Assembly (NCBI GenBank): GCA_900766925.1
Contig: CAAFXG010000192.1
Location: forward strand, 43,414-107,413
Length of the DNA stretch: 64,000 bases
Source of the DNA: Lachnospiraceae bacterium
GTDB taxonomy: Bacteria > Bacillota > Clostridia > Lachnospirales > Lachnospiraceae
Reading direction: 5' to 3'
Below, piece after piece: positions 53,864 through 63,057 of the stretch (the first letter of the stretch is position 1; every line of letters starts with the position of its first letter). The position numbers and the translations under genes were made by a program. The notes below the pieces were generated by a model. That model did not search any database. It was not told where the DNA came from and saw nothing but the letters and a program-made list of their open reading frames with translations.

Positions 53864-55051
53864 CTAATTGTACATATTGTAAAGCTTTTCAAATAGAGGA
53901 ATAGATTTTTCAACCATGTCCGTTGTGACGCAATATGAAATTCTAAAGTGTCCCGGACAATTAAAGCTGTCACCCGGAACAATAATGAGGTTAAGTTCCT
54001 TTGCAGCTTTCCAGCAGAATTCATTGGCATCGGATGTAAGAGACCTTGGGAACATGTAGAAGGTTCCGCCCGGCTCTACAACCTGATATCCAATTCGTGT
54101 AAGTTCCTTATATAAGATATTCTTGTTTGTCTCATAAATTGAAAGGTCACTTGTGATATCAAGAACCTTTTCTACACCAAGCTGAATAATAGATGGCGGA
54201 CAGTTGTGACCTGTAAATCTTGAAATCTGACCACACATTAGGATGATAAGCTTAGCGTCTTTGCACGCAGGATTGACTGCAACATAGCCGATACGCTCAC
54301 CAGGGAGTGAAATTGACTTACTGAATGAATAGCAGCAAATCGTGTTATCGTAAAATTTGGAAATAAATGGAGAATCTACACCTTCAAATACTATTTCCCT
54401 ATATGGTTCATCCGATATAAGATAAATATCATGACCATACTCCTCCTGCTTGGCAAGAAGAATGTCAGCAAGCCTTGTAATGGTTGCTGTAGAATAAACG
54501 ATACCGGATGGATTATTTGGTGAATTAACAAGAACTGCCTGAACATTTGGATTCAGTGCCTTTTCGAATTCATCAAAATTAATCTGGAAGGTATCTATGT
54601 CGGCGGGAACAACGGTTAACTTTGCACCTGCACCTGTAATATATGGAACATATTCCGGGAAATAAGGCGCAAAGGTAAGAACCTCATCGCCCTCTTTAAC
54701 AACGCATCTTACAGCATGTGCGATGGCACCTGCTGCACCCGTAGTAGGGAATATATGCTCCATTGTATAATTCATGCCAAATCTTTGGTTTAATGATTCG
54801 GCAATTGCCTTCCTTGTAGAGTCAAGCCCAAGAGAAGGGCTGTATCCGTGCAGTGAAACCGGATCCTTTGTCTTGAGCATCTCAATCATATAATCTGTAA
54901 ATTCCTGAGGAACAGGAACTGATGGATTGCCAATAGAAAAATTGAAAATATTTTCCGGACCAATCTCTTTGGCCTTCTGATTAGCGTAGGTAAAGAATTC
55001 TCTAATAACGGAACCCTTGCCTGTCATGTCTTTGTACATCTCGTTTATCAT
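53864..55051 (-). CDS. Pyridoxal-phosphate aminotransferase (class I/II)
   Basis: This is a fold-type I aminotransferase. It has FSIGNPSVPVP near the N-terminus, GYSPSLGLDSTRKAIA, the NSPNNPSG motif, SDEPYREIVF, and the PLP Lys in CYSFSKSISLPGERIGY; Arg in FRISYC binds the substrate carboxylate. It is probably an aspartate or aromatic/alanine aminotransferase; the amino acid cannot be fixed from sequence. The start at 55051 (MINEMYKDM) has GGAGG 8 nt upstream; the frame extends five codons to a TTG. It is monocistronic. Confidence 0.9.
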   Translation of the reverse strand: MINEMYKDMTGKGSVIREFFTYANQKAKEIGPENIFNFSIGNPSVPVPQEFTDYMIEMLKTKDPVSLHGYSPSLGLDSTRKAIAESLNQRFGMNYTMEHIFPTTGAAGAIAHAVRCVVKEGDEVLTFAPYFPEYVPYITGAGAKLTVVPADIDTFQINFDEFEKALNPNVQAVLVNSPNNPSGIVYSTATITRLADILLAKQEEYGHDIYLISDEPYREIVFEGVDSPFISKFYDNTICCYSFSKSISLPGERIGYVAVNPACKDAKLIILMCGQISRFTGHNCPPSIIQLGVEKVLDITSDLSIYETNKNILYKELTRIGYQVVEPGGTFYMFPRSLTSDANEFCWKAAKELNLIIVPGDSFNCPGHFRISYCVTTDMVEKSIPLFEKLYNMYN

Positions 55052-55156
55052 GTGAAAAACCTCCAAACATAATTACAATAATTATATCAAAATATGGGGT
55101 GGAAGTCTAGGAAAATCAAGGCATAACATACGCTCAACAAATAAATAAAAAACAGA

Positions 55157-55186
55157 TTGAAATATCATAGATAAATAGTGTATTCT
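55157..55186 (+). promoter_or_regulatory. Promoter of tatD-rsmA
   Basis: TTGAAA, 18 bp, TATTCT, about 55 bp before tatD. Confidence 0.65.
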
Positions 55187-55240
55187 AAACTATGAAAAAA
55201 GGGACAAACATGGTAAATTACGCAGGTTAGGTATATTATT

Positions 55241-56029
55241 ATGATTAAGATATTTGATACACATGCGCATTATGATGATGAGTCGTATGATTGTGACAGA
55301 GACAGTTTGATAAAAGGTCTGCCGGAACATGGAGTTTATGCAGCAGCTAATATTGGTGTTACACTTGAATCATCGAGGGTTACGGTGGAGCTTACCAATC
55401 AGTACGACAATATTTATGGTGTAGTTGGTATCTATCCGTCGGATGTGTCGCAGCTCGAAAAAGAAGGAGCTGTTGATGAATTAATATCAATGGTTAAAAA
55501 CAATGATAAGATTGTTGCCATAGGCGAGATAGGTCTTGATTATCATTATGATGATATGGACAAAAAGCTTCAGCAGAAATGGTTTGCTGGGCAGATGGAG
55601 ATTGCAAGGGAGCTAATGGTTCCAATAGCTGTTCACAGTCGGGATGCTGCTAAGGATACGGTTGACATAATGAAGGCCACAAATGCAAAGGAAATTGGAG
55701 GGGTAATTCATTGTTATTCCTATACGAAGGAGGTTGCAAGGGATTTCCTTAACATGGGTTTTTATTTTGGTATCGGAGGAGTAGTGACCTTTAAAAATGC
55801 CAAGAAGCTGCGGGCAGCAGTTGAATATATTCCTATGGAGAATATTGTCCTTGAGACAGATAGTCCGTACCTTACTCCATCACCTCATCGCGGTGAGAGA
55901 AATTCGTCACTTTATCTTCCGCTTGTGGCAGAAACGATTGCAGAAATTAAAGGAATAAGTGTAGATGAGGTATACGACATAACATGGAAGAACGCCCATG
56001 AGATGTACAAAATACCACTTAATGAATAA
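55241..56029 (+). CDS. tatD: TatD family metal-dependent hydrolase
   Basis: This TIM-barrel amidohydrolase-superfamily DNase/hydrolase has metal ligands in DTHAHYDD (residues 6-13), the Glu in AIGEIGLDYHYD, His in VHSRDA and HCYSY, and the Asp in LETDSPYLTP. The 262 residues are the normal length. It directly precedes rsmA, as in many Firmicutes, but the usual rnmV gene between them is absent. Confidence 0.94.
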   Translation: MIKIFDTHAHYDDESYDCDRDSLIKGLPEHGVYAAANIGVTLESSRVTVELTNQYDNIYGVVGIYPSDVSQLEKEGAVDELISMVKNNDKIVAIGEIGLDYHYDDMDKKLQQKWFAGQMEIARELMVPIAVHSRDAAKDTVDIMKATNAKEIGGVIHCYSYTKEVARDFLNMGFYFGIGGVVTFKNAKKLRAAVEYIPMENIVLETDSPYLTPSPHRGERNSSLYLPLVAETIAEIKGISVDEVYDITWKNAHEMYKIPLNE

Positions 56030-56085
56030 TAGAGCAGGAAACCTTCTTCTCAAGAATAGGTTCAGGTTATAAGTTAGGAGTTTGC

Positions 56086-56934
56086 ATGGAAAAATTAAGT
56101 AACCCACAGGTGACTATAGAAATAATTAAGAAATATAATTTTGCGTTTCAGAAGAGATTCGGACAGAATTTCCTGATAGACGGACATGTTGTCGAAAAGA
56201 TAATTAACGCGGCAGAAATAACCAAGGAAGATACTGTGTTGGAGATAGGACCGGGAATTGGAACGATGACACAGTATTTAGCAGAGGCAGCAGGAAAGGT
56301 TTATGCTGTTGAGATAGATAAGAATCTGCTTCCTGTTCTTGCTGAAACCTTGGGAGAATATGACAATGTTACGGTAGTAAATGAAGATATTCTCAAGGTT
56401 GATATAATGGAGCTTACAGGTGGGGTTCCCGTGAAGGTTGTGGCAAACCTGCCATATTACATTACAACTCCAATAATAATGGGACTATTTGAGAATCACA
56501 TACCTGCCAAATCTATCACTGTCATGGTGCAAAAGGAGGTTGCCGAGCGTATGCAGGCAGGACCCGGAACAAAGGATTATGGTGCACTTTCCCTTGCTGT
56601 GCAGTATTATGCAAAGCCATATATAGTTGCAAATGTTCCGCCTAACTGCTTTATGCCAAGACCGAATGTCGGGTCGGCGGTTATCAGACTTACAAACTAT
56701 GAAAAACCGCAGATTGAGGTTAAGGACGAAGCATTAATGTTTAAGCTTATCAGGGCGTCCTTTAATCAGCGAAGAAAGACCCTGCAGAATGGTATAAATA
56801 ATTCGCCGGAGCTTAGTTTCACGAAACAACAGGTAGTATATGCTTTAAATGAGATGGGACTTCCGGAGACAATCAGAGGCGAAGCATTGACATTGGAGCA
56901 ATTTGCTATACTTAGTAATTTGCTAGGTGAATAA
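56086..56934 (+). CDS. rsmA: 16S rRNA (A1518/A1519-N6,N6)-dimethyltransferase
   Basis: RsmA (KsgA) dimethylates two adjacent adenines in helix 45 of 16S rRNA. It has FGQNFLID at the N-terminus, the SAM motif EIGPGIGTMTQYL, the acidic residue in VEIDKNL and catalytic NLPYY in VVANLPYYITTPI. The 282 residues are full length. It is probably co-transcribed with tatD, 56 bp upstream. Confidence 0.96.
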   Translation: MEKLSNPQVTIEIIKKYNFAFQKRFGQNFLIDGHVVEKIINAAEITKEDTVLEIGPGIGTMTQYLAEAAGKVYAVEIDKNLLPVLAETLGEYDNVTVVNEDILKVDIMELTGGVPVKVVANLPYYITTPIIMGLFENHIPAKSITVMVQKEVAERMQAGPGTKDYGALSLAVQYYAKPYIVANVPPNCFMPRPNVGSAVIRLTNYEKPQIEVKDEALMFKLIRASFNQRRKTLQNGINNSPELSFTKQQVVYALNEMGLPETIRGEALTLEQFAILSNLLGE

Positions 56935-57117
56935 CTATAGGCAAAAGCTTCAGTGAAAAAACCATAAAACTACATGAACTTGTATTTTTTTACGTTATGA
57001 ATCAAAAAAATATAATTTGTGACAACTAATTCACAACTTGAACATAGTTTAGACACAATTAATTGGTATATTACACATTGTAAGAGCTTTTCATATATTT
57101 GAATCCTCTCTCCCCTC

Positions 57118-57167
57118 AAAGCAGGTAATGAATAAATTCCCTCCCCGGTTTTATCATTACCTGCTTT
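57118..57167 (+). terminator. Strong hairpin terminator in the gap after rsmA
   Basis: A perfect 14-bp stem AAAGCAGGTAATGA / TCATTACCTGCTTT is followed by TTATTTT. It lies 180 bp beyond the rsmA stop, so it may instead end a short independent transcript. The rest of 56935-57254 is AT-rich and holds one operator-like repeat, TTGTGA-N8-TCACAA at 57017-57036. Confidence 0.8.
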
Positions 57168-57254
57168 TTATTTTGCATATTTAGCGGTAGTAAAGCATAT
57201 ATACTAAGTATGTGTTTCGGACGGTTTAGATAATAATTATATTGGGGGGATTAG

Positions 57255-58184
57255 ATGCATCAGTCAAGATGGGTGTCATACATATACAGATATCGTGATA
57301 ATGTACGTTGTGAGAATGCAGGATTTATTAAGGTACAGAAGATTTCGAACGGAGTCAGTGATTACGCAAGAATTCAGATAGGCTTGAAAATATACAAGAA
57401 GTATTCGTGTGTATGCAGATTGTATCTGATATGTGGAGAAGAAACTGAAGGAAGCAGGACGGCTGAGTATATGACGGACATGAAATTTGCAGCAGGAGAG
57501 CGGGATACCATTGTAAAGAGAATTGAAGTTCCATGGGAAAATCCGCTTGGAAAGAATAAGCCGGTTGCAAAATATGACGGCATTTTGTTTGTATGTGATG
57601 ATGGTGAATTATTGACAGGTATGTGGAAGGAAGCAGAGCTTAAGCCTGAGCAAATAAGATATGGGGAGAATGAAAATTTAGAGGTGGAGACTGAGTCAGA
57701 GGCGGAGAATGAGTCAGAACCGGAGATTGACGTAAAGCCGGTTGTGGAGTCCGATAATGAGCAATACGAGGACATTACATCAGAGGCTTATGCCGCAGAA
57801 GCGGCAACCGAGCAGGAGTGTGAGAGTGATCCATGCATTGAGATTTTTAAAACATATCCACAGCTACCACTGTTTGCGGATAGTCAGTTTACGGAGTGTG
57901 TTAAAATTGTGCCACAGGATATCGGAAAATTGGCGATGAGCAACTGGAAGCTGGGAGTAAACAGCTTCCTGTCACATGGATATTATCATTACAGATATCT
58001 CATGCTGGGAAAGGTTATGCTGAACGAAAAAGAAAAGGTTGTTATTGGTGTACCGGGTGTATTTACAAATAAAGAGAGGTATCTTGCAAATATGTTTGGT
58101 TTTACCATATTTGTTCCCGCCAAAAAAACAGAGCTTTTGACAGGCAAATTTGGTTATTGGGTTCTTGAGGTATCCAATGTATAG
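57255..58184 (+). CDS. Hypothetical protein, probable DUF6128 domain
   Basis: The 309 residues fall into three parts. The N-terminal ~125 are beta-rich (IYRYRDNVRCENAGFIKVQK). A very acidic linker (about 135-190) follows, and the C-terminal ~110-residue domain contains LSHGYYHYRYLMLGK and GVPGVFTNKERYLANMFGF. I recall this last domain as DUF6128 of Lachnospiraceae; the function is unknown. No signal peptide or membrane helix is visible. The ribosome site is GGGGGG. Its 3' end overlaps the opposing GNAT gene by 31 bp. Confidence 0.7.
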   Translation: MHQSRWVSYIYRYRDNVRCENAGFIKVQKISNGVSDYARIQIGLKIYKKYSCVCRLYLICGEETEGSRTAEYMTDMKFAAGERDTIVKRIEVPWENPLGKNKPVAKYDGILFVCDDGELLTGMWKEAELKPEQIRYGENENLEVETESEAENESEPEIDVKPVVESDNEQYEDITSEAYAAEAATEQECESDPCIEIFKTYPQLPLFADSQFTECVKIVPQDIGKLAMSNWKLGVNSFLSHGYYHYRYLMLGKVMLNEKEKVVIGVPGVFTNKERYLANMFGFTIFVPAKKTELLTGKFGYWVLEVSNV

Positions 58185-58711
58185 CGGATTAAATCTGTGG
58201 TTTTGCCCATAATGTTGGCACTCCGTGGTTCCTGTTTTACATATGTGAAGCCAAGTTTTTCGGCAAGACGGAGAGATGCATAATTGGTCGGGTGAATACG
58301 GGCATCAATACGATGTATATTATAGTAATCCTTCAATATTGCAATACCGAGCTTGCAGGCTTCCGTGCCTATACCTTGATTTTGGTACAGCGCGTCAATC
58401 TTGTAGCCGATTTCCGCATATCTGGTAAACCCGTCGCTAAAAAAGTTAAAGTTTACGGAGCCTATAATTCTTTCAGAATTGGTAGTGCGGTAAATATAAT
58501 ATCTTAAAAATGAACCAAGCTGGTATGATTTAAATTCACGCCTAAGCATGGCGGCATGATAATCAATTGTGTAAAAATCAGAGGGACGTGTCGGCTCAAA
58601 CTGCTCAAAATTTATTTTGTTGCGCAGATATAAATCAAGCACATTTTTTGCCTTTGTTTCGTTTTCCACACGAAGAACGATACGATTGGTTGATTTTTCT
58701 ATTGGACCCAT
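58154..58711 (-). CDS. GNAT family N-acetyltransferase (RimJ/RimL-like)
   Basis: This acetyl-CoA-dependent acyltransferase has SERIIGSVNF, the central strand AEIGYKIDALYQNQGIGTEA with the Q/R-x-x-G-x-G/A-type pantetheine loop (NQGIGTEA), and the Asn in PTNYASLRLAEKLGF. Together these are typical of the ribosomal-protein/Ala N-acetyltransferase subgroup. The acceptor is unknown. It converges on the DUF6128 gene with a 31-bp antisense overlap and no terminator between them. Confidence 0.88.
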   Translation of the reverse strand: MGPIEKSTNRIVLRVENETKAKNVLDLYLRNKINFEQFEPTRPSDFYTIDYHAAMLRREFKSYQLGSFLRYYIYRTTNSERIIGSVNFNFFSDGFTRYAEIGYKIDALYQNQGIGTEACKLGIAILKDYYNIHRIDARIHPTNYASLRLAEKLGFTYVKQEPRSANIMGKTTDLIRYTLDTSRTQ

Positions 58712-58812
58712 GATATTAAGCCTTTCTTCACTAAACAGGTGGTAATTGCCTGAAACCTATTATATAATATTAACATTATATTAGCAAATTTCTTATAAAA
58801 AGGTAAATTTAC

Positions 58813-59367
58813 ATGATAAAAGCACAAAATCAGGAAATTATAATAACCGCAGATGATAAAAAATACATGCGTCAGGCAATTAATCAGGCTAGGAAGGCCC
58901 TTGCAAATGAGGATGTACCAATTGGCTGTGTAATTGTTTACGAAAATAAGGTCATTTCAAGGGGCTACAATAGGAGAAATAAGGATAAAACTACACTTGC
59001 TCATGCAGAAATACTTGCAATTAAGAAGGCATCAAAATATCTTGGTGACTGGCGTCTGGAGAACTGTACAATGTATGTTACTCTGGAACCATGTCAGATG
59101 TGCGCCGGTGCAATTGTTCAGGCAAGAATCCCAAGGGTTGTAATCGGATGTATGAATCCCAAGGCAGGGTGTGCAGGTTCTATTATTAACCTGCTGGATA
59201 TGAAGCAATTCAACCATCAGGTTGAGGTTGTAAAAGGTGTGCTCGAGGAGGACTGTTCTTTGATGATGAAGAACTTTTTTGCGTGGCTGAGGGATAGGAA
59301 GAAACGGCAGAAGATGAGTTTGACGGATGAACAAAATAGCTCTTTGGAGATTAAAAACTTGACTTAA
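58813..59367 (+). CDS. tadA: tRNA adenosine(34) deaminase TadA
   Basis: It deaminates wobble A34 of tRNA-Arg(ACG) to inosine. The zinc and catalytic motif HAE lies at 64-66 and PCQMC at 93-97; GYNRRN and AGCAGSI are family features. The 184 residues are a little long because of a charged C-terminal tail. The SRP RNA gene follows, the same order as tadA-scr in Bacillus. Confidence 0.94.
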   Translation: MIKAQNQEIIITADDKKYMRQAINQARKALANEDVPIGCVIVYENKVISRGYNRRNKDKTTLAHAEILAIKKASKYLGDWRLENCTMYVTLEPCQMCAGAIVQARIPRVVIGCMNPKAGCAGSIINLLDMKQFNHQVEVVKGVLEEDCSLMMKNFFAWLRDRKKRQKMSLTDEQNSSLEIKNLT

Positions 59368-59538
59368 CATAACATTTCTTATATACTAAACGTTGACTCT
59401 GATATTATTTATGCTGTGTTATGGAATGACTTATATGTGTATCGATAATATAATTTGATATGATGTCAGAGGGTGTTATCTGGGGTAAATGAAGCTTAAT
59501 CGGAATCAATACCCCGATATAAAATTGTTATAAACTTT

Positions 59539-59800
59539 CCGTGCAGCTGGGGAGATAGCGGTGCCCTGTACCTGCAATCCGCTACAGCAGGAGTGATGGT
59601 TGGCCTCGGGTTGTTTCTTGTGGAGCTGCCCCTGGTAAGTGGCGTTGATGTTTGGGTCTTGCGCGACAGAGATCTATGAACCGTGTCAGGTCGGGAACGA
59701 AGCAGCACTAAGTAGAACCCTTTGTGCGCCGCGAGGCAGCCTGGACTGAGTTAACTGTCAGGGTAACGTCCATGAGGACTTCACAAAGCCAGCCGCACGG
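59539..59800 (+). ncRNA. ffs: Signal recognition particle RNA, large bacterial type
   Basis: The ends pair (CCGTGCAGCTGG with CCAGCCGCACGG). The S-domain carries the Ffh-binding motif GTCAGGTCGGGAACGAAGCAGC, and the 5' part has the Alu-domain stems found in Bacillus and Clostridium 6S/7S-like SRP RNA. It is about 262 nt long, with a short T-rich end. It scaffolds Ffh for membrane targeting. The 170 bp before it (59368-59538) is AT-rich and shows no gene. Confidence 0.94.
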
Positions 59801-59955
59801 TTTTAATTATTTATTCATTATTTTTGTCGTTTTTTTCACAAAAATCTCTTAAAATTAAAAAAATTATAGTAATTTTACGAAAAAAATGATATTATGAGTA
59901 ATGGTACCCGAGGTGTATCATTGTTTGTAAATATACGGATTAGAGGGCTGGGGTT

Positions 59956-60546
59956 ATGAACTACGCAGAAGTAATTGAATATGTTAGGAAGATGACTGCT
60001 GATAACGGTAGACCGTCCAATTATCCGTTTCGAAGCAGATATGAACATACAATGAGAGTATACAGATGGGCAATTAAGCTTCAATCAAAGCTTGGTGGAG
60101 ATTTGGATGTAATTGTTCTTGCTGCTTTGCTTCATGATATTGGATGGGATGATGAGAGACCACATGGTGAGGTTGGTGCTGAGCTTGCGGTTGAGTATCT
60201 CGATAGTATAGGTGTTGATCCGGACATTATCCGAAGAGTTGGAGAGATAATTATGATACATGAGGATAAGGATTCGGATGCTGATTTGTCTCTCGAATGT
60301 AAGATTGTTATGGATGCTGATTTGCTGGATGAGGTTGGTGCGATTAGCGTATTGTGGGATGCAATGGCTACTGCATGTGAGGATGACCCAAGCTATAAGA
60401 AGGCATATTACCGAATTAAGAATTATTATAGAAATAACAGACCTAAGATTAGAAGGTGTAAGACAGACGCAGCCCGGGCTGAGTATACAAAGCGTATGCA
60501 GATGCTTGAGAGTTATCTTACACAGCTTGAGAAAGAGTTATTTTAA
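59956..60546 (+). CDS. HD-domain phosphohydrolase
   Basis: The 196-residue protein has the HD metal site: H31 (YEHTMRV), H60-D61 (LLHDIGW) and D120 (MDADLLDEVG). It is in the group of small stand-alone HD hydrolases, typically acting on nucleotides or phospho-metabolites; the substrate is unknown. A weak ribosome site (GGGCTGGGG) precedes the ATG. A perfect hairpin starts at its stop codon. Confidence 0.88.
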   Translation: MNYAEVIEYVRKMTADNGRPSNYPFRSRYEHTMRVYRWAIKLQSKLGGDLDVIVLAALLHDIGWDDERPHGEVGAELAVEYLDSIGVDPDIIRRVGEIIMIHEDKDSDADLSLECKIVMDADLLDEVGAISVLWDAMATACEDDPSYKKAYYRIKNYYRNNRPKIRRCKTDAARAEYTKRMQMLESYLTQLEKELF

Positions 60547-60581
60547 AAATCTTGCTGTCGTATTCGCGACAGCAAGATTTT
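60546..60581. terminator. Bidirectional terminator between HD hydrolase and tyrA
   Basis: A 15-bp perfect stem (AAAATCTTGCTGTCG and complement) has a 6-nt loop and T-tracts on both strands, between convergent genes. Confidence 0.9.
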
Positions 60582-60606
60582 GTTTTTTGGGAAGGTAATG
60601 AAAAAA

Positions 60607-61449
60607 CTAACCTGATATCCCGTCTATTTCTTCTTTGCATTTTTTGCCGTAGGCGAGCAGGGCCTTTAGGGTCTTGGCATCTTCATTTGCAATTGCTTCC
60701 CTGTATTCATTCATAAAGCCTATAAAGTAGTCGAGCTCTGTCAAAAGATGCTCCTTGTTTTCAAGGAAAAGCTCCGTCCACATTGTTTCATTTAACCATG
60801 CCACACGGGTTAAATCCTTATAGCTTCCTGCCGAAAACCCGTCATGATTCTTGGCAGTCGGGCTTTTCACATAGGCGTTTGAAACAACATGTGCCATCTG
60901 TGAAGTGAATGCAATCATTACATCATGACGTTCGGCATCACATATGGTAAACTTGCCAAATTTGATTGGTGAAAGAAGTAATTTTGCACGTTCAATAGTA
61001 TTTGTATCATTTAAATCCTCAGGAACCAGAACCATTGAAGCTCCGTTGTACATGGTCTTGGTGCTGTACTCAAAGCCTGAAAAATGTCTTCCTGCCATAG
61101 GGTGACCGCCTACAAAGGTAAAGCCGTTTTCATGTGCAAGCTTATAGCAGGCTTCACAAACATACTGTTTTACGCCGCAGCAGTCAATAACCATGGTGTC
61201 ATGACCGATGTATGGAGCCATCCTTGTAAGATAGTCAATGGATGCCTGTGGATACAGGGCAATCAAAACAAGATTGCAATCAGATATATTTGTCGCATTC
61301 AGCTCTCCGTCGATATTCTTTGCGTCATAAGCGGCCTTCATAGCCGTTTCATTTATATCAAATGCCAAAACCCTGTGGTCATCGTTGTCACTGTAAGCCT
61401 TGGCAAATGAGCCACCTATAAGTCCAAGTCCAACAATTCCGACTGTCAT
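60607..61449 (-). CDS. tyrA: Prephenate dehydrogenase
   Basis: It oxidatively decarboxylates prephenate to 4-hydroxyphenylpyruvate in tyrosine synthesis. The N-terminal NAD loop GIVGLGLIGGS begins at about residue 4. The catalytic His and substrate region lies in VGGHPMAGRHFSGFEYS, and the helical C-terminal domain has the FSAGSYKDLTRVAW segment. At 280 residues it lacks the ACT regulatory domain. I choose the ATG at 61449 (GAGG 8 nt upstream) over the longer frame to 61509. It is monocistronic. A 12-bp palindrome CACTTTAAAGTG lies about 65 bp upstream of the start. Confidence 0.93.
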   Translation of the reverse strand: MTVGIVGLGLIGGSFAKAYSDNDDHRVLAFDINETAMKAAYDAKNIDGELNATNISDCNLVLIALYPQASIDYLTRMAPYIGHDTMVIDCCGVKQYVCEACYKLAHENGFTFVGGHPMAGRHFSGFEYSTKTMYNGASMVLVPEDLNDTNTIERAKLLLSPIKFGKFTICDAERHDVMIAFTSQMAHVVSNAYVKSPTAKNHDGFSAGSYKDLTRVAWLNETMWTELFLENKEHLLTELDYFIGFMNEYREAIANEDAKTLKALLAYGKKCKEEIDGISG

Positions 61450-61628
61450 AGTAATAACCTCTTTTCTTGTATATATTCTATAATTTCCAGCATATAATAA
61501 ATATACCACACTGACACTTTAAAGTGAAGAAAGAAATTCACAGTGTTGCATGTAATAAAAAGATAAAAATATAGTAACAATTATGTAATAATGCAACAAA
61601 TTAGCTCATTTTATTTTCGGTGTTCATA

Positions 61629-61658
61629 TTGACAGTTATATTTTGTCGTCAGTATAAT
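61629..61658 (+). promoter_or_regulatory. Promoter of second nuclease gene
   Basis: TTGACA, 18 bp, TATAAT: both hexamers consensus. The leader is about 130 nt. The rest of 61450-61791 shows only AT-rich sequence and the palindrome near 61520. Confidence 0.85.
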
Positions 61659-61797
61659 TTTGGCAGGGAATCTTAATTCCGGTGAATTCTCACCATTATT
61701 CCATTTTACTTTTTAGGTTTGATTTTTGTTTTGATGCACTATAAAAATCTGTTTTTATAGTGTTTCTAAAATATATTTTGCAAAGGAGAGATTGCTT

Positions 61798-62928
61798 ATG
61801 ATGAAACCGGAGAATTTGGGCGTTAGAAAAGCAGAAAGGAGGGTGTTTGGTACTACTTCTGAAGAGGCAGTAATAAGTCGGCTTAAGAAGGATAAGACAA
61901 GTTATCTTACATATCATGAAATGTCTGATGAATGGAAGAAAAGGTTTATGGATTTTTGCACCGGCAAAAAGACTTTACCGCTAATGTATGATTCGACATT
62001 TAAATTTGTTTTTAATCCGGATGTTCATTCCGACAGGCTATCGGATTTAATTTCTGAAATAATTGGACAAAGAGTTAAAGTAAAGGCTGTGCTTCCTAAC
62101 GAGGAATCCTTTTTGTCAGGTGAGAAAATGGTTATTATGGATATTATTGTTCAGCTGGAGGATGGCTCTATAGCTGATGTAGAAATCCAGAAAAACCCGT
62201 ATATGTTTGCGGGAGAACGAATATCGTGTTATACATCAGATTTGATTTTGAGGCAGTATAGCAGGCTGAAACATTTACGTGGAAAGGATTTTAAATATGG
62301 AGATTTGAGAAAGGTATATACCATAGTAATATATGAAAAGACCGGTAAGAATTTCAAAAATATGAATGCATATATACACAGAGGTACGATGCAATTCAAT
62401 ACAGGTTTGGAAATAAAGACCCTTGAGGGTATTTATCTTGTTGCCCTTGACGAGTTCAGGAATATCGCATATCATAAAGAAAACAGTAAATTGGCTGGCT
62501 GGTTATCACTGCTTGTTACAGAAAGCACGGATGACGCAGAACAGCTCATAAAAGAGTATCCTTGGCTTGAGGAGATATACAGAGAAATCGCTTCAATCAG
62601 GGGTAATCTTGGAGGAGTGATAGAAATGTATTCTGATATGCTTTTGGAACTTGATAGGAATACCATGCAGTACATGATAGACGTACAGAACGAGAAGCTT
62701 GAGATGCAACAGGAGAAAATCGAGACACAGCAGGAGAAAATTGAGAGGCAGCTAGAACAGATAGAAATAAATAAGAAAAAGCTTGAGACACAGCAGGAGA
62801 CAATTGAGACACAACAGGAGAAAATCGAGACACAGGATAAGAAGATTGAACTGCTGGAAGGAGAAAATCTGGAAAAGGACGCAAGAATTAAGGAGCTTGT
62901 TGCAGAGCTTGAAAGACTAAGAAAATAA
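61798..62928 (+). CDS. PD-(D/E)XK nuclease family transposase-like protein with coiled-coil tail
   Basis: This is an Rpn/PDDEXK_2-type nuclease of 376 residues. YDSTFKFVFN (64-73) is the conserved entry motif; D115 in IMDIIVQ and E129-I-Q131-K in ADVEIQKN form the D...ExQK catalytic core; YTSDLILRQYSRL follows. The C-terminal ~85 residues are a continuous coiled coil built from near-repeats of ETQQEKIE. It differs from the first copy (1999-2979), with little shared sequence outside the core. The start is at the ATG with GGAG 9 nt upstream. A clean promoter and terminator make it a self-contained unit. Confidence 0.86.
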   Translation: MMKPENLGVRKAERRVFGTTSEEAVISRLKKDKTSYLTYHEMSDEWKKRFMDFCTGKKTLPLMYDSTFKFVFNPDVHSDRLSDLISEIIGQRVKVKAVLPNEESFLSGEKMVIMDIIVQLEDGSIADVEIQKNPYMFAGERISCYTSDLILRQYSRLKHLRGKDFKYGDLRKVYTIVIYEKTGKNFKNMNAYIHRGTMQFNTGLEIKTLEGIYLVALDEFRNIAYHKENSKLAGWLSLLVTESTDDAEQLIKEYPWLEEIYREIASIRGNLGGVIEMYSDMLLELDRNTMQYMIDVQNEKLEMQQEKIETQQEKIERQLEQIEINKKKLETQQETIETQQEKIETQDKKIELLEGENLEKDARIKELVAELERLRK

Positions 62929-62940
62929 CGGATTATGTAG

Positions 62941-62968
62941 AGGGTTTGTCGATAATATGACGAACCCT
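62941..62968 (+). terminator. Terminator of second nuclease gene
   Basis: AGGGTTTGTC pairs with GACGAACCCT (one G-U) around an 8-nt loop, followed by TTATTGTTTT. Confidence 0.82.
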
Positions 62969-63057
62969 TTATTGTTTTGATGTATATTTCAACTGAATCA
63001 TGTCAAGAATTCCTCTAAGCACATATGTGCACATTAATTGTGAAAAGGGGAATTATT

